From: GCA-003244245 sp963712995
Lineage (GTDB): Bacteria > Actinomycetota > Actinomycetes > Mycobacteriales > Pseudonocardiaceae
DNA: 64,000 nucleotides
Direction of reading: 5' to 3'
Assembly (NCBI GenBank): GCA_963712995.1
Contig: CAVQKH010000012.1
Span: 248,001-312,000 of the forward strand
Positions within the stretch are counted from its first letter, which is position 1; every line of letters starts with the position of its first letter. Made by a program: the position numbers and the translations under genes. Positions 55,858 through 64,000 of this stretch are shown one piece after another. Below the pieces are notes generated by a model. That model had not been told where the DNA came from. It did no database searches and was given only the letters and a program-made list of their open reading frames with translations.

Positions 55858-55874
55858 AGAAGGAGGGAGAGGAT

Positions 55875-56048
55875 ATGAAGATCGAGGAAGTGTTCAGTCT
55901 CGGCTATGGTCACGGCAAGGGCGATCACGGCCACGGCCACGGATGGGGCCACCACCGCGACCACGAGCGGGGCCACCACCGCGGCCACGGATGGGGCCAC
56001 TACTACAAGAGTGGCTGGAATAAATGGGGTGGTGGGCACCGCTGCTGA
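55875..56048 (+). CDS. histidine/glycine-rich miniprotein
   Basis: 57 residues from ATG 55875 with a strong AGGAGGGAGAGG site. MKIEEVFSLGYGHGKG leads into HGHGHGWGHHRDHERGHH and a further GWGHYYKSGW, ending GGGHRC. Twelve histidines and a single C-terminal Cys. It could buffer Ni, Zn or Cu, or be a peptide precursor with an EVFSL-type leader (inference). No partner enzymes are adjacent. It is easily missed because of its length. Confidence 0.7.
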   Translation: MKIEEVFSLGYGHGKGDHGHGHGWGHHRDHERGHHRGHGWGHYYKSGWNKWGGGHRC

Positions 56049-56269
56049 GTAAGCAGCTGCTCACCTGGGCGGTGGCTCTTACTCGGAAGGGCAAGGGTCA
56101 CCGCCCACTCCACCTGCCGCAACCACCGGCACGGAATGGGGGCATCGAGATAAGAATAGCGTGCGTCGATGACAGCCCAGCGGGTTATCCTGCGCAGCGC
56201 AAGCAGTCTACCTTTCTGGTTACGGCTTCAGTGTCGGCCGGGCGAGTTTGTACGACATTCGCCGCGGGC

Positions 56270-57184
56270 TCACCGACGCCGATCGCTGGTGCGCAGGGGG
56301 CGAGATCGGGTCCGGCTGGACTGTTCCCAGACGCTCACCACCAGCGCGACGGTGACGGCCCAGGCTGCGCCCAATGCCCATGCGGCCAGGACGTCGCTGG
56401 GGAAATGCACCCCTAGAAAGACCCGCGTTGTTCCGACCGCAACGACGAACAGCAACGCCACTGTCCACACCGCGATCCGAACGGTTCGTCGGCTGATCAC
56501 CCGATCGCTGTGCACCCCACGGCTGATCAGCCAGGCGCAGAGCAGCCACACCACCGCGGTCCCGACGGTGTGCCCGGAGGGGAACGAGAAGCCGTGCTCG
56601 CCCAACACCGCGGCTGCCGCTGGTGGTCGGCTGCGACCCACCAGCAGTTTCACCGAAGTGTTGATCACTCCGATGCCTCCTGCGGCAAGCACGAGGACCA
56701 GCAGCGGCAGCCACGAGCGTCGCATCCACGCCAGTGCCACCCCCACGGTGACGGCTGTCACGGCGGCCCCCAGCGGGCTGCCCAGATCGGTGATCACGCG
56801 GGCCGTAGTGATCGCCCAAGGCGGGCGGTGTGCGGCGATGAGCCTCAGCATCGGCTGATCGGCCACCGTGATGCCGTCATGGTCGAGCACATTGTCCAGC
56901 AGTTGGCCGAAACTCACTCCCAACGTGAGCACCGCGGCTACGCCGAGCGTCAACGCCAGACCAGCAGCCTCGCCTGGCGCGAAACGGCGCCCCACGAACC
57001 GCCACTGCCGTGGATAGCGCGATCGTAGCCAGGCCACCACCGGCCGGTCAGCGGCCCAGACCAGCGCGGCCTTGATTCGTTCCGGGTATCCCACGACCCA
57101 CCGCGCGACCAGGCCGGTCAGGATGAACGCGCCCAGCACCATGGCCAGCAGGACGGCCGCGGCCAGCGTTGCACTGATGCTCAC
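56270..57184 (-). CDS. PAP2-family membrane phosphatase
   Basis: 304 residues with five to seven hydrophobic helices. The three PAP2 motifs are KLLVGRSRPP, FPSGHTVGTA and TRVFLGVHFPSDVLA. The enzyme would dephosphorylate a lipid phosphate or pyrophosphate such as phosphatidate or undecaprenyl pyrophosphate, with the active site facing outward. A long N-terminal part (about 90 residues) precedes the usual core. Confidence 0.9.
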   Translation of the reverse strand: MSISATLAAAVLLAMVLGAFILTGLVARWVVGYPERIKAALVWAADRPVVAWLRSRYPRQWRFVGRRFAPGEAAGLALTLGVAAVLTLGVSFGQLLDNVLDHDGITVADQPMLRLIAAHRPPWAITTARVITDLGSPLGAAVTAVTVGVALAWMRRSWLPLLVLVLAAGGIGVINTSVKLLVGRSRPPAAAAVLGEHGFSFPSGHTVGTAVVWLLCAWLISRGVHSDRVISRRTVRIAVWTVALLFVVAVGTTRVFLGVHFPSDVLAAWALGAAWAVTVALVVSVWEQSSRTRSRPLRTSDRRR

Positions 57185-57210
57185 CCGCTGCGCCGGCTCC
57201 CCTCACGGTC

Positions 57211-57255
57211 CTCGACGGTGTTCCTCGACGGTGTTCCTCGACGGTGTTCCTCGAC
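57211..57255. repeat. 13-bp tandem repeats between PAP2 and ROK genes
   Basis: CTCGACGGTGTTC three times from 57211, then a partial copy. They overlap the possible extended start of the ROK gene. Confidence 0.85.
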
Positions 57256-57270
57256 CACGACGACACGCTG

Positions 57271-58302
57271 ATGCCTATGGTGGACCGACCGGAGAATGCT
57301 GTCATCTCGGCGGGCAGGGGAGTCGATCAGGGAGGTGCCGCGGTTCCTGGAAACTCGCACTTGACCATCGGTGTGGACATCGGTGGCACGAAGGTGGCGG
57401 CCGGTGTGGTCGATGAGCATGGGACGATCCTCGCCACCACGCATCGGGACACTCCCGCGGAGGACGTGGCGCAGATCGAGGACGCGATCGCCGCAGTGGT
57501 GGTGGAACTCCGCTGCCGTTACGACGTCGAGGCGGTCGGTGTGGGAGCAGCCGGCTTCATCGATGCGCGCCGTTCGACGGTGATGTTCGCGCCGAATCTC
57601 GCCTGGCGCGATGAGCCGCTCCGGGCGTCGCTGCAACGCCGGCTGGGGTTGCTCGTGGTGATCGAAAACGACGCCAATGCGGCCGCCTGGGCGGAGGTCC
57701 GGTTCGGCGCCGGACGCGGCGCTGAGCACGTGGTGGCCCTCACCGTGGGCACCGGCATCGGCGGCGGCATCGTGATCAACGGTCAGCTGCTGCGCGGCCA
57801 GTTCGGTGCGGCGGCGGAGATCGGCCACATCACCGTGGTCCCGGACGGGCGGCCCTGCGGATGCGGTTTGCGAGGTTGCTGGGAGCAGTACGCCAGCGGT
57901 CGGGCGTTGCTGCAGGAGGCCCGCGAGCGCCTTCGTGGCTCGCCTGAGACAGCCGGCGAACTGGTCCGGCTTGCCGGTGGCCGGCCGGAGTGCCTCACCG
58001 GTGAGATGATCACTCAGGCTGCGCTGGCCGGTGATGGCGCGGCGTTGCGGTGCTTCGATGTGGTCGGGACGTGGTTGGGTCGAGGCCTGGGTGGGTTGGC
58101 CGCGGTACTGGACCCTGGACTGTTCGTCATCGGCGGCGGTGTGTCCGCCGCCGGTGAGCTGCTGCGTGCTCCCGCCTCGGCTGCTTTCGCCGCATCGTTG
58201 ACCGGCCACGGATACCGGCCGATGGCCGAGTTGCGGATCGCGCAGCTGGGTCCCGAAGCCGGCCTGGTCGGCGCCGCCGATCTGGCCCGGATCACCGGGT
58301 AG
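57271..58302 (+). CDS. ROK-family glucokinase
   Basis: ATP-dependent sugar kinase, about 343 residues from ATG 57271 (M-P-M-V-D-R). The frame is open from 57244 and the true start may also be the ATG at 57277. IGVDIGGTKVAAGVVDEHG is the phosphate loop, VIENDANAAAWAE contains the catalytic Asp, EIGHITVV carries a zinc-binding His, and CGCGLRGCWEQYASG is the ROK zinc motif. Likely glucose phosphorylation; there is no HTH domain, so it is an enzyme rather than a repressor. Confidence 0.9.
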   Translation: MPMVDRPENAVISAGRGVDQGGAAVPGNSHLTIGVDIGGTKVAAGVVDEHGTILATTHRDTPAEDVAQIEDAIAAVVVELRCRYDVEAVGVGAAGFIDARRSTVMFAPNLAWRDEPLRASLQRRLGLLVVIENDANAAAWAEVRFGAGRGAEHVVALTVGTGIGGGIVINGQLLRGQFGAAAEIGHITVVPDGRPCGCGLRGCWEQYASGRALLQEARERLRGSPETAGELVRLAGGRPECLTGEMITQAALAGDGAALRCFDVVGTWLGRGLGGLAAVLDPGLFVIGGGVSAAGELLRAPASAAFAASLTGHGYRPMAELRIAQLGPEAGLVGAADLARITG

Positions 58303-58420
58303 CTCTCGCCTCGCCTCAGCGTGCCGGGTTGCTTCATACGCCGGGTTCAGCGGAGGATGGTGGCCAGGCAGGCGCGCTCCCCCGCGCTCGACTGAGCACA
58401 AGTCGACCAGGGAGCAGTGC

Positions 58421-58735
58421 GTGACGCTCGGGTGGATCGGCGCCCATGGTGGTGAGGGCATCACCGGTAGCCGGGTTGTGCGCGCGCGGGCGGTGTGGGT
58501 AGACCTCGACGTGGCGTTCCCGCTGCCAACCGGTCACCGTCGGCGGGTTGTCGCCGACGGGCTGGAGCTCACCGGCCGGGTCCCCGGCATGCTGAAGCGT
58601 TGGGTTCGTGGTTCCCGAGGCGAGTGGTACGGCGTGGTGTGGGTGCCCATCCGCGACGGTGCCGGCAAGCGCCGGCTGACCCTCGACGACCAGTTTGTTC
58701 CAGCAGCCGCCCTGAGCCCGCGATCGACCTCGTAG
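58421..58735 (+). CDS. small hypothetical protein, conserved-looking
   Basis: 104 residues from GTG 58421 with GGGAGCAG upstream. WVDLDVAFPLPTGHRRRVVADGL and WYGVVWVPIRDGAGKRRLTLDD suggest a beta-rich fold. It resembles small actinobacterial proteins annotated only as hypothetical. The following gene is 144 bases away on the same strand. Confidence 0.6.
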   Translation: MTLGWIGAHGGEGITGSRVVRARAVWVDLDVAFPLPTGHRRRVVADGLELTGRVPGMLKRWVRGSRGEWYGVVWVPIRDGAGKRRLTLDDQFVPAAALSPRSTS

Positions 58736-58879
58736 TAGTGAAGGTGCCGAGGCACGTTTGCCACCGATGCCGATCGGGAACCCTTATCCCGGTGAGCAAA
58801 TCAACCCCACGTGGTGATCTCGGCGAAGTCGGCCGACAACGTCGAAAATCCACCCGTGTCGATGAAGAGGAGCCAAGTT

Positions 58880-59287
58880 GTGAGTGAGCAACCCGTCCAT
58901 CCCGCGAAAGCACCCCTGCCGGGGGAGCCGAACGCTTACACCGGAGGCAAGCAGGTTCCTGGTGGACTCGTTCCTCCTTACGAGGGACGGCAGACGACCG
59001 GTAAGGGCGAAGAAGAGGAAGTGGCCAGGGACCCCCAGACGATGGGTTCAGGAGCCGAGCCTCGGGAAATCTCACAAGCCGAGCGAGAGGGTGTTCCTAG
59101 CACTGACACCACGGCGGCCAGCCCGCTGGGTGCCGGGGTGTCGAAAGGCAACCAGGGCAACGAGAGAATGTACGGTCGCTCGGACGAAGCGCACGTCTCG
59201 GATCAGCTGGATATCGGCGTCGGCGGTCGTTCCGAGAACGTCGACCCGGAAAGCCCCACTGTGACGACCGGTGATCAGGGCGGCTGA
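58880..59287 (+). CDS. low-complexity hydrophilic protein
   Basis: 135 residues from GTG 58880; GAAGAGGAG is about ten bases upstream. Rich in Pro, Gly, Glu, Ser and Thr with no hydrophobic core (GEEEEVARDPQTMGSG, GNQGNERMYGRSDEA). Probably intrinsically disordered, perhaps stress related. It ends before a strong bidirectional terminator. Confidence 0.65.
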   Translation: MSEQPVHPAKAPLPGEPNAYTGGKQVPGGLVPPYEGRQTTGKGEEEEVARDPQTMGSGAEPREISQAEREGVPSTDTTAASPLGAGVSKGNQGNERMYGRSDEAHVSDQLDIGVGGRSENVDPESPTVTTGDQGG

Positions 59288-59320
59288 GCGCACCGCTCGG
59301 CTGTAAGAATCAGCTCGCTT

Positions 59321-59360
59321 AGTGTTGGCCCCGCCCCTTTAAAGGGGCGGGGCCAACACT
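59321..59360. terminator. perfect 40-bp palindrome, bidirectional terminator
   Basis: AGTGTTGGCCCCGCCCCTTT at 59321-59340 is followed by its exact complement. It sits between two convergent genes and would form a 17-18 bp stem on either strand. Confidence 0.85.
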
Positions 59361-59381
59361 CTAATAGGTGCATCAGTGTTA

Positions 59382-59654
59382 TCAGCGCTGGAGGTCGTGA
59401 CCGGTAAAGCGCCGGTAACCCCGTGCCGTGATCCGACTCAACAGAGCTCTGACCAGACCGAAAACCGTGCCTTGGAGCGCTCCGGCGATCAACACGGTGC
59501 GGACGTCATGATCCAGTGCAGTGGGTTCGGGCACTTCGCCCCCACGGGAGACGCCACGCCAGCATCGAGTGAACACCGCCCCCGCCACAGCCCCGCCGAG
59601 GAGACCACAGGCGAGGCTCACCAGTTTGTACGTCACCTCGTCCCGGGATCTCAT
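59382..59654 (-). CDS. DUF4235 family membrane protein
   Basis: 90 residues. KLVSLACGLLGGAVAGAVFTRCWR and DVRTVLIAGALQGTVFGLVRALLSR match the two-helix DUF4235 pattern with the acidic linker. The start overlaps a tiny upstream frame (59652-59720: M-S-S-S-D-R-Q-R) by four bases, which may be the end of a lost partner gene. The function is unknown; members are common in actinobacterial stress loci. Confidence 0.8.
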   Translation of the reverse strand: MRSRDEVTYKLVSLACGLLGGAVAGAVFTRCWRGVSRGGEVPEPTALDHDVRTVLIAGALQGTVFGLVRALLSRITARGYRRFTGHDLQR

Positions 59655-60006
59655 GAGGTGCGAACCCGTCGCACGCAGACCAGCTTTCCCTGAAGTCGTT
59701 GCCGATCGCTGCTGCTCATCGGTGCACGCTCTCCTTCACTGTCTCGATGTCCCGCCTCGTGCGCTGAAATGGCCTGCTCGATGCCGGTGGCGCTGAGTGC
59801 CTGCTCCTTCAGCCTCCCCGCCAACGCTCGACGTGGGACATACCCGGCGTCGGGTCGGTTTACTCGTGCTGTCCCTCATCTGTCGGTTGTCCAGCGCGCC
59901 CGGCGTCAGCTGTGGCCGATTCGTCCGGTATCGCAGAAAATGGGCTTCGGCGTGCGGAGTTCCCGGTCGAGGATGGCTCGACCCTTGCGCGTCTGCGAGG
60001 TGGCGT
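59655..60006. other. spacer with a possible gene remnant
   Basis: On minus, codons upstream of DUF4235 read RALAGRLKEQALSATGIEQ and then a 22-codon frame ending at its ATG. This may be what remains of a companion gene, but start and family are not evident. Confidence 0.35.
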
Positions 60007-60498
60007 GTGGCCGGTTCCACCGAAGACAACCCGGAGCGGTTGGCCCGCAACGTCAATGACCTGTTGCAGGAGCTGCGGGTTGCGTTGGCCGGTGTGCAGA
60101 TCTTGTTCGGTTTCCTGTTCTCCATCGTTTTCACCGACACCTATCGTCGGATCAGTGACCTGCAGCGCTACGCGCACCTGGTGGCTGTGTTGTTCGCGGT
60201 GATCTCGGTGGCATTGATGACGGCCCCGGCGGCCTGGCACCGGCTGCTGTTCCGGCAGGGCCGGCGCGCGGAGATCCTGCGGGTGTCCAACCGATTCGCG
60301 ATTGCCGGGCTGGGATGTCTCGCCGCCTCGATGAGCTCAACGGTGTTCTTACTGGCCGACGTGGTGCTCGGCGATTGGCCTGCGATCCTGGCCGGTGCCC
60401 TGACCATGGTGTGTTTCGGTGTGTTGTGGTTCGTCCTACCGCTGCGCCAGCGCACTGTCAGCGGCACCGATGGCGCCGGAAGGCCGGGCGCGGCGTAG
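60007..60498 (+). CDS. DUF6328 family membrane protein
   Basis: 163 residues from GTG 60007. ARNVNDLLQELRVALAGVQILFGFLFSIVF is the family's N-terminal signature. Four hydrophobic helices follow (LVAVLFAVISVALMTA, LGCLAASMSSTVFLLADVVL, ILAGALTMVCFGVLWFVLPL). The function is unknown. The open frame upstream to 59797 is not supported. Confidence 0.82.
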   Translation: MAGSTEDNPERLARNVNDLLQELRVALAGVQILFGFLFSIVFTDTYRRISDLQRYAHLVAVLFAVISVALMTAPAAWHRLLFRQGRRAEILRVSNRFAIAGLGCLAASMSSTVFLLADVVLGDWPAILAGALTMVCFGVLWFVLPLRQRTVSGTDGAGRPGAA

Positions 60499-60690
60499 AC
60501 CGGGCCGGCAACCGTTCCAGCACGGCATTGCACCGCACCTGGTCATCGCCCCCGGTGATCGACGCCACAGCCGGCATCGCCTCACCTGCACGATCGTGCG
60601 CAGTCTGGTGATGACGCTAACGGCTCAGAGCACTCCAGCGAGTTGTGAGTGTGCACGGTGTGTATCGCTGATTGGGGGAGTGATGTCGTC

Positions 60691-61011
60691 TTGAATGCAA
60701 CGCTCAACGTCATGAACAACACCATCCCGGTGACTGCCCAGCTCGTCGAGCAACAGCTCGAACACCGGGTGACCGACGCGGCAGCGGCCGCCAGCCGTCA
60801 ATCCGACCGCTACCAGGCGGTATGCGGGCAACTATTCATTGCGGCGCCACTGGCTGCGCCTCCCGGCCCCCCGTGCCCGGACTGCGCTGCGGTCATGGCG
60901 GCAGTGTCGCGGACAGTGACCCTCCCAGAGCATCAACCACGCTACCGGCGTCACAGGCTGCTGCGATGGCTGCGCCCCACTGAGCTCGTCCGTAGGGATA
61001 CCGACCGGTGA
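60691..61011 (+). CDS. small hypothetical protein with a CPDC motif
   Basis: 106 residues if started at TTG 60691 (GGGGGAG ten bases upstream); ATG 60712 is the alternative. TAQLVEQQLEHRVTDAAAAA is helical, then GPPCPDCAAVMAAVSR. Similar short actinobacterial proteins with a CPDC site are known, but I cannot name the family. Its stop overlaps the next start. Confidence 0.55.
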   Translation: MNATLNVMNNTIPVTAQLVEQQLEHRVTDAAAAASRQSDRYQAVCGQLFIAAPLAAPPGPPCPDCAAVMAAVSRTVTLPEHQPRYRRHRLLRWLRPTELVRRDTDR

Positions 61012-61205
61012 GCGACGCCGTCGAGAGGCCCGATCAGCCGGTGATCACCAAACAACAGGCTGCGCGGGCGATCATGAACTACTTCCTGGCCAACGCTGAG
61101 GCGGGCAACCACGCGGCGAACGACCAATTGATCGCGGAGCTGGCCCGCCGACGCAAGACTGGTGCTAGTCGTGCGGAAAGTCGGGCTGCAAGAGATCTCC
61201 GGTAA
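61008..61205 (+). CDS. small hypothetical protein
   Basis: 65 residues from GTG 61008, overlapping the preceding stop by four bases. KQQAARAIMNYFLANAEAGNHAA is a helix-rich core with a basic end. It overlaps the start of the pseudogene that follows. Translational coupling is the main evidence. Confidence 0.5.
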   Translation: MSDAVERPDQPVITKQQAARAIMNYFLANAEAGNHAANDQLIAELARRRKTGASRAESRAARDLR

Positions 61206-61789
61206 GGGCAGGGCCGGCGCGCGCGGCAATGTGGAGCGCGAACCAGGGGTGGAGCGTCTCGTGCTGCCCGACGAGGTGCAGGTGCAGCCCTGCACCTCGG
61301 CCACCGACCAGCGGCCGGATGTGGCCGACCGGTGGGCGATCTGGCGCGCGGAGAAGGCTCGCCGCGCCGCCGACGACCGTGGCCGGGGTGTCGGCGCCGC
61401 AGCGGTGTTCCACGCTTTGTCGGTGCACCTGCCGGAGAACGCCGTGGTAACGGTGGACGTCGACAATCACGCCTACTCGCTGGGCCGTTACCTGGAGTCG
61501 AAGGGCCAGCCGGTGCTGGTCAAGTACGGCATCCCGATCAAGCACGTGCTGCTGAACAACCACGCCCTCGGCAAGATCAGTAAGGAGCAGCTCGCCGAGG
61601 ACTACCCGGTGTGGCACACCTCGCTGCACAATCCGGACTGGGCTGGCTACGCCCGACTGTGCGGAGCCACCGGCATCCGGGTGACCAGCCGAGATCAGCT
61701 CGACGAGGCGATGAGCGCACTGTTCGCCTCCGACGGACCCGCATAGCTCTGCGTCGAGCAGGACGCCGAACTTCTCTAACCCACCAGGA
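61162..61789 (+). pseudogene. pyruvate oxidase-like TPP enzyme, only parts of the C-terminal domain
   Basis: Matches the TPP-binding third of PoxB-type enzymes: ADRWAIWRAEKARRAADD, VVTVDVDNHAYSLGRYLES, then VKYGIPIKHVLLNNHALGKISKEQL. Between GQPVL and VKYGIP about 45 residues are missing, including the GDG...N TPP motif. The N-terminal domains are absent. An in-frame TAG at 61744-61746 precedes the last ten codons (LCVEQDAELL, ending 61789). No activity is possible. Confidence 0.75.
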
Positions 61790-61797
61790 GCACACCA

Positions 61798-62522
61798 TGA
61801 CCCAAGATGGGATGACAGAGTCGCGTTATGACGACCTGAAGGCGTTGTTCATCAACTGCACGTTGAAGCGTTCGCCCGAGCCGAGCAACACCGCGGGGCT
61901 CATCGAGGTGAGCAGCCGCATCATGGACAAGCACGGTGTGCAGGTCGAGGTGCTACGGGCGATCGACCACGACATCGCCACCGGGGTATGGCCCGACATG
62001 ACCGAGCACGGCTGGCCGGCCGACGCGTGGCCGGCGATCTATGACAAGGTCATGGCCTCGGACATCCTGGTGATCGCCGGGCCGATCTGGCTGGGCGACA
62101 ACAGCTCCATCACCAAGCTCGTCATCGAACGGCTCTACGCCTGTTCACACCTGCTCAACGACGCCGGACAGTACGCCTATTACGGCCGGGTGGGTGGCTG
62201 CCTGATCACCGGCAACGAGGACGGTGTGAAGCACTGCGCGATGAACGTGCTCTACAGCCTGCAACACCTGGGTTACACCATCCCGCCGCAGGCCGACGCC
62301 GGGTGGATCGGCGAAGCCGGACCGGGTCCGTCCTACCTCGACCCCGGCTCCGGCGGGCCGGAGAACGACTTCACCAACCGGAACACCACCTTCATGACCT
62401 GGAACCTGATGCATCTGGCCCGGATCCTCAAAGACGCCGGCGGCATCCCCGTGCACGGTAACCAGCGATCGGAATGGGACGCCGGCTGCCGGTTCGACTT
62501 CGAGAACCCCGAGTATCGCTGA
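61798..62522 (+). CDS. flavodoxin-fold NAD(P)H-dependent oxidoreductase
   Basis: Predicted FMN protein of 241 residues. LKALFINCTLKRSPEPSNT is the phosphate-binding start, and VMASDILVIAGPIWLGDNSS and GRVGGCLITGNEDGVKHCAM are the flavin-contact loops seen in NADPH-dependent FMN reductases and WrbA-like proteins. The ATG at 61798 has a CAGGAGCAC upstream site. It may serve quinone or nitro-compound reduction. Confidence 0.85.
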
Positions 62523-62542
62523 CTGGTGTCACTATCGAGAGC

Positions 62543-64000
62543 GTGACCGCGTCGGGGGGAAGGCCAGTAAAGCGGCGGACGCTGCTGGGAGTGGGCACGG
62601 TGATGATCGCGGGTGCGATGTCGTCAGGATCGTGTGCATCGCGGGTGGCGGCTGTCCCTGGAAGCGGTGACGAGGTGAACTACCAGGCGCTGGAAGACAA
62701 GATCCGCACGGGTATGGCCGCCTACGGCATCCCGGGTGTCGCAATCGGCATTCTCCACCGGGGCGCTGAGTACATCCGGGGTTTCGGTGTGACGGACGTT
62801 GATCACCCGGTGGCCGTCGACGGGGACACGCTGTTCTCCATCGGCTCGACCACCAAGACGTTCACCGGCACCGCCGTGATGCGACTCGTGGAGCAGCGGC
62901 TCGTCGGACTCGACGACCCTGTTGATCGTTTCTTGCCTGAATTCCGCACCGCGGATCCCGCGGTCGCCTCCCGCGTGACGGTGCGCCAGTTGTTGAACCA
63001 CTCTGCCGGGTGGCTGGGTGATGATTTCCAGGACTTTGGATCGGGCGATGACGCCGTGGCCCGGTACGCGCAGAGCATGGTCGGATTGCCGCAGCTCACG
63101 CCGCTGGGTGAGGTGTTCGCGTACAACAACGCCGCCGTGGTGCTTGCTGGCCGGTTGATCGAGGTGATCACCGGCAAACCTTACGAGCAGGCCGTGCAGG
63201 AGTTGGTGATCGATCCGCTGGGCCTGGCCCGGACCCGATTATTCGCCACTGAGATCACCGAGTTCGGAGTGGCTGCCTCTCACCAGGTGGTCGAGGGCAA
63301 ACCGCGGCTGGATCCGTCGCCTTTCGCGATTCCCCGCGCGCTGAATCCAGCGGGTGGACTGTTCTCCAGCGTGCGTGACCAGCTCCGTTATGCCCGCTTT
63401 CATCTCGGCGACGGGACGGCTCCCGGAGGCCGGCGGCTACTCACCGAACGATCCCTGGCCGCGATGCGGTCCGCGCCCGGACCGGGCGGGACCATGGTGG
63501 TGGAGCTCGACGGTGTGGGCGTGACCTGGTTGTTGCGGCCCAGCGCCGAAGGGGTCCGGATCGTGCAACATGGTGGCTCCGTACCAGGTTATTATTCGGG
63601 TTTTCTGATGGTCCCCGACCGTGAATTCGCCCTGACGATGCTCACCAATTCCGAGGGCGGTCCCAAGCTCGTGAGCGAGTTGTTCACTGATGACTGGGCA
63701 TTGCGCCGATTCGCTGCGGTGAGCAATCTTCCGGCTCTCCCGAAGGCTCTGAACGCGAGTGAGCTGGCCCCCTACGAGGGTCACTACAGCGGTCAGACTA
63801 TCGGGCCCACCGGTGCCGTGGAGTCGATCGACGTTCAGCTCGGTGCTGAGAGCGGCCAGCTCAGCATGAAGAGAACATCGGGGGATGACATCATGCAGTC
63901 CCACCTCACGTTCTATGGTCGCGACCGCGTGGTCAGCCTCGACGCGAACAGTGCGCTCACCCAGGCGCGGGCTGACTTCTTGCGTGGCCCGGACGGCAGT
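62543..64000 (+). CDS. beta-lactamase-fold serine hydrolase (partial)
   Basis: At least 486 residues, cut by the window end. Twin-arginine KRRTLLG followed by a lipobox-like SGSC suggests Tat export and lipid anchoring. The class C/esterase active site is S-T-T-K in IGSTTKTFTG, with Tyr-x-Asn in FAYNNAAVV and an HGG triad region (VQHGGSVPGY). It could be an esterase, D-aminopeptidase or beta-lactamase. GTG at 62543 is the best start. Confidence 0.85.
   Translation, partial: MTASGGRPVKRRTLLGVGTVMIAGAMSSGSCASRVAAVPGSGDEVNYQALEDKIRTGMAAYGIPGVAIGILHRGAEYIRGFGVTDVDHPVAVDGDTLFSIGSTTKTFTGTAVMRLVEQRLVGLDDPVDRFLPEFRTADPAVASRVTVRQLLNHSAGWLGDDFQDFGSGDDAVARYAQSMVGLPQLTPLGEVFAYNNAAVVLAGRLIEVITGKPYEQAVQELVIDPLGLARTRLFATEITEFGVAASHQVVEGKPRLDPSPFAIPRALNPAGGLFSSVRDQLRYARFHLGDGTAPGGRRLLTERSLAAMRSAPGPGGTMVVELDGVGVTWLLRPSAEGVRIVQHGGSVPGYYSGFLMVPDREFALTMLTNSEGGPKLVSELFTDDWALRRFAAVSNLPALPKALNASELAPYEGHYSGQTIGPTGAVESIDVQLGAESGQLSMKRTSGDDIMQSHLTFYGRDRVVSLDANSALTQARADFLRGPDGS

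Larger units (their letters stand above)
55500..55874. other. non-coding region with a long perfect inverted repeat
   Basis: Between the adaptor and the His-rich gene. It contains the repeat at 55604-55643, a TTGACA at 55655-55660 and the hairpin at 55832-55857. No gene is seen. Confidence 0.5.

Overview
This is a high-GC actinobacterial chromosome segment. The left end is the cysS-ispF-ispD-carD / lpqE-like-radA arrangement familiar from mycobacteria and relatives. Mycothione reductase, a DUF222-HNH endonuclease gene, an Rpf protein and frequent GTG starts fit the same assignment. The mix of small hypothetical genes resembles Pseudonocardiaceae (inference). No rRNA, tRNA or CRISPR array was recognised.

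Layout. 1-6.8 kb: housekeeping genes (cysS, ispF, ispD, carD on minus; lpqE-like lipoprotein, radA, mycothione reductase on plus). disA, often next to radA, is absent. 6.9-16.9 kb: a serine-cycle C1-assimilation operon glyA-sgaA-mclA-mtkA-mtkB-hprA. An AT-richer cassette of about 3.2 kb sits between mtkA and mtkB, and hprA carries a frameshift. The cassette holds two RimK-like ATP-grasp ligases and a divergent N-formylglutamate-amidohydrolase-like gene with an in-frame amber codon. Both directions appear to start from one symmetric promoter that would give leaderless mRNAs.

17.3-37.35 kb: a DUF222-HNH gene split by an 18.7-kb integrative element. The gene's two halves abut the sequence TGGA at 18446 and 37149, which defines the element ends. 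Inside are a serine recombinase next to the left end, small regulators, an excisionase-like HTH protein, an FtsK/TraB-type translocase, and a graveyard of broken insertion sequences (ISL3, IS6, IS256, IS110 and a DDE transposase). It also contains a decayed AAA ATPase gene, a PfkB-type kinase and a family-2 glycosyltransferase.

38-49 kb: an exported HAL/PAL-fold protein that lacks the MIO tripeptide, translationally coupled to a class F sortase. It is followed by a beta-helix lipoprotein, an M13 peptidase, a wrecked tryptophanase-family gene, three methyltransferases and an Rpf-domain protein under a probable c-di-AMP riboswitch. 49.5-55.5 kb: a PadR regulator and two tandem copies of a DHA2 efflux pump / TetR module, with an HlyD/EmrA adaptor. 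55.8-64 kb: a His-rich miniprotein, a PAP2 phosphatase, a ROK glucokinase, small stress-type genes (DUF4235, DUF6328), a gutted pyruvate-oxidase-like gene, a flavodoxin-fold reductase and a beta-lactamase-fold hydrolase cut by the window end.

Two places look most like undescribed biology. One is the ATP-grasp/amidohydrolase cassette with its symmetric promoter. The other is the MIO-less ammonia-lyase-fold protein paired with a sortase. Many genes here are broken, so the region from about 17 to 37 kb is best read as a decaying integration hotspot.
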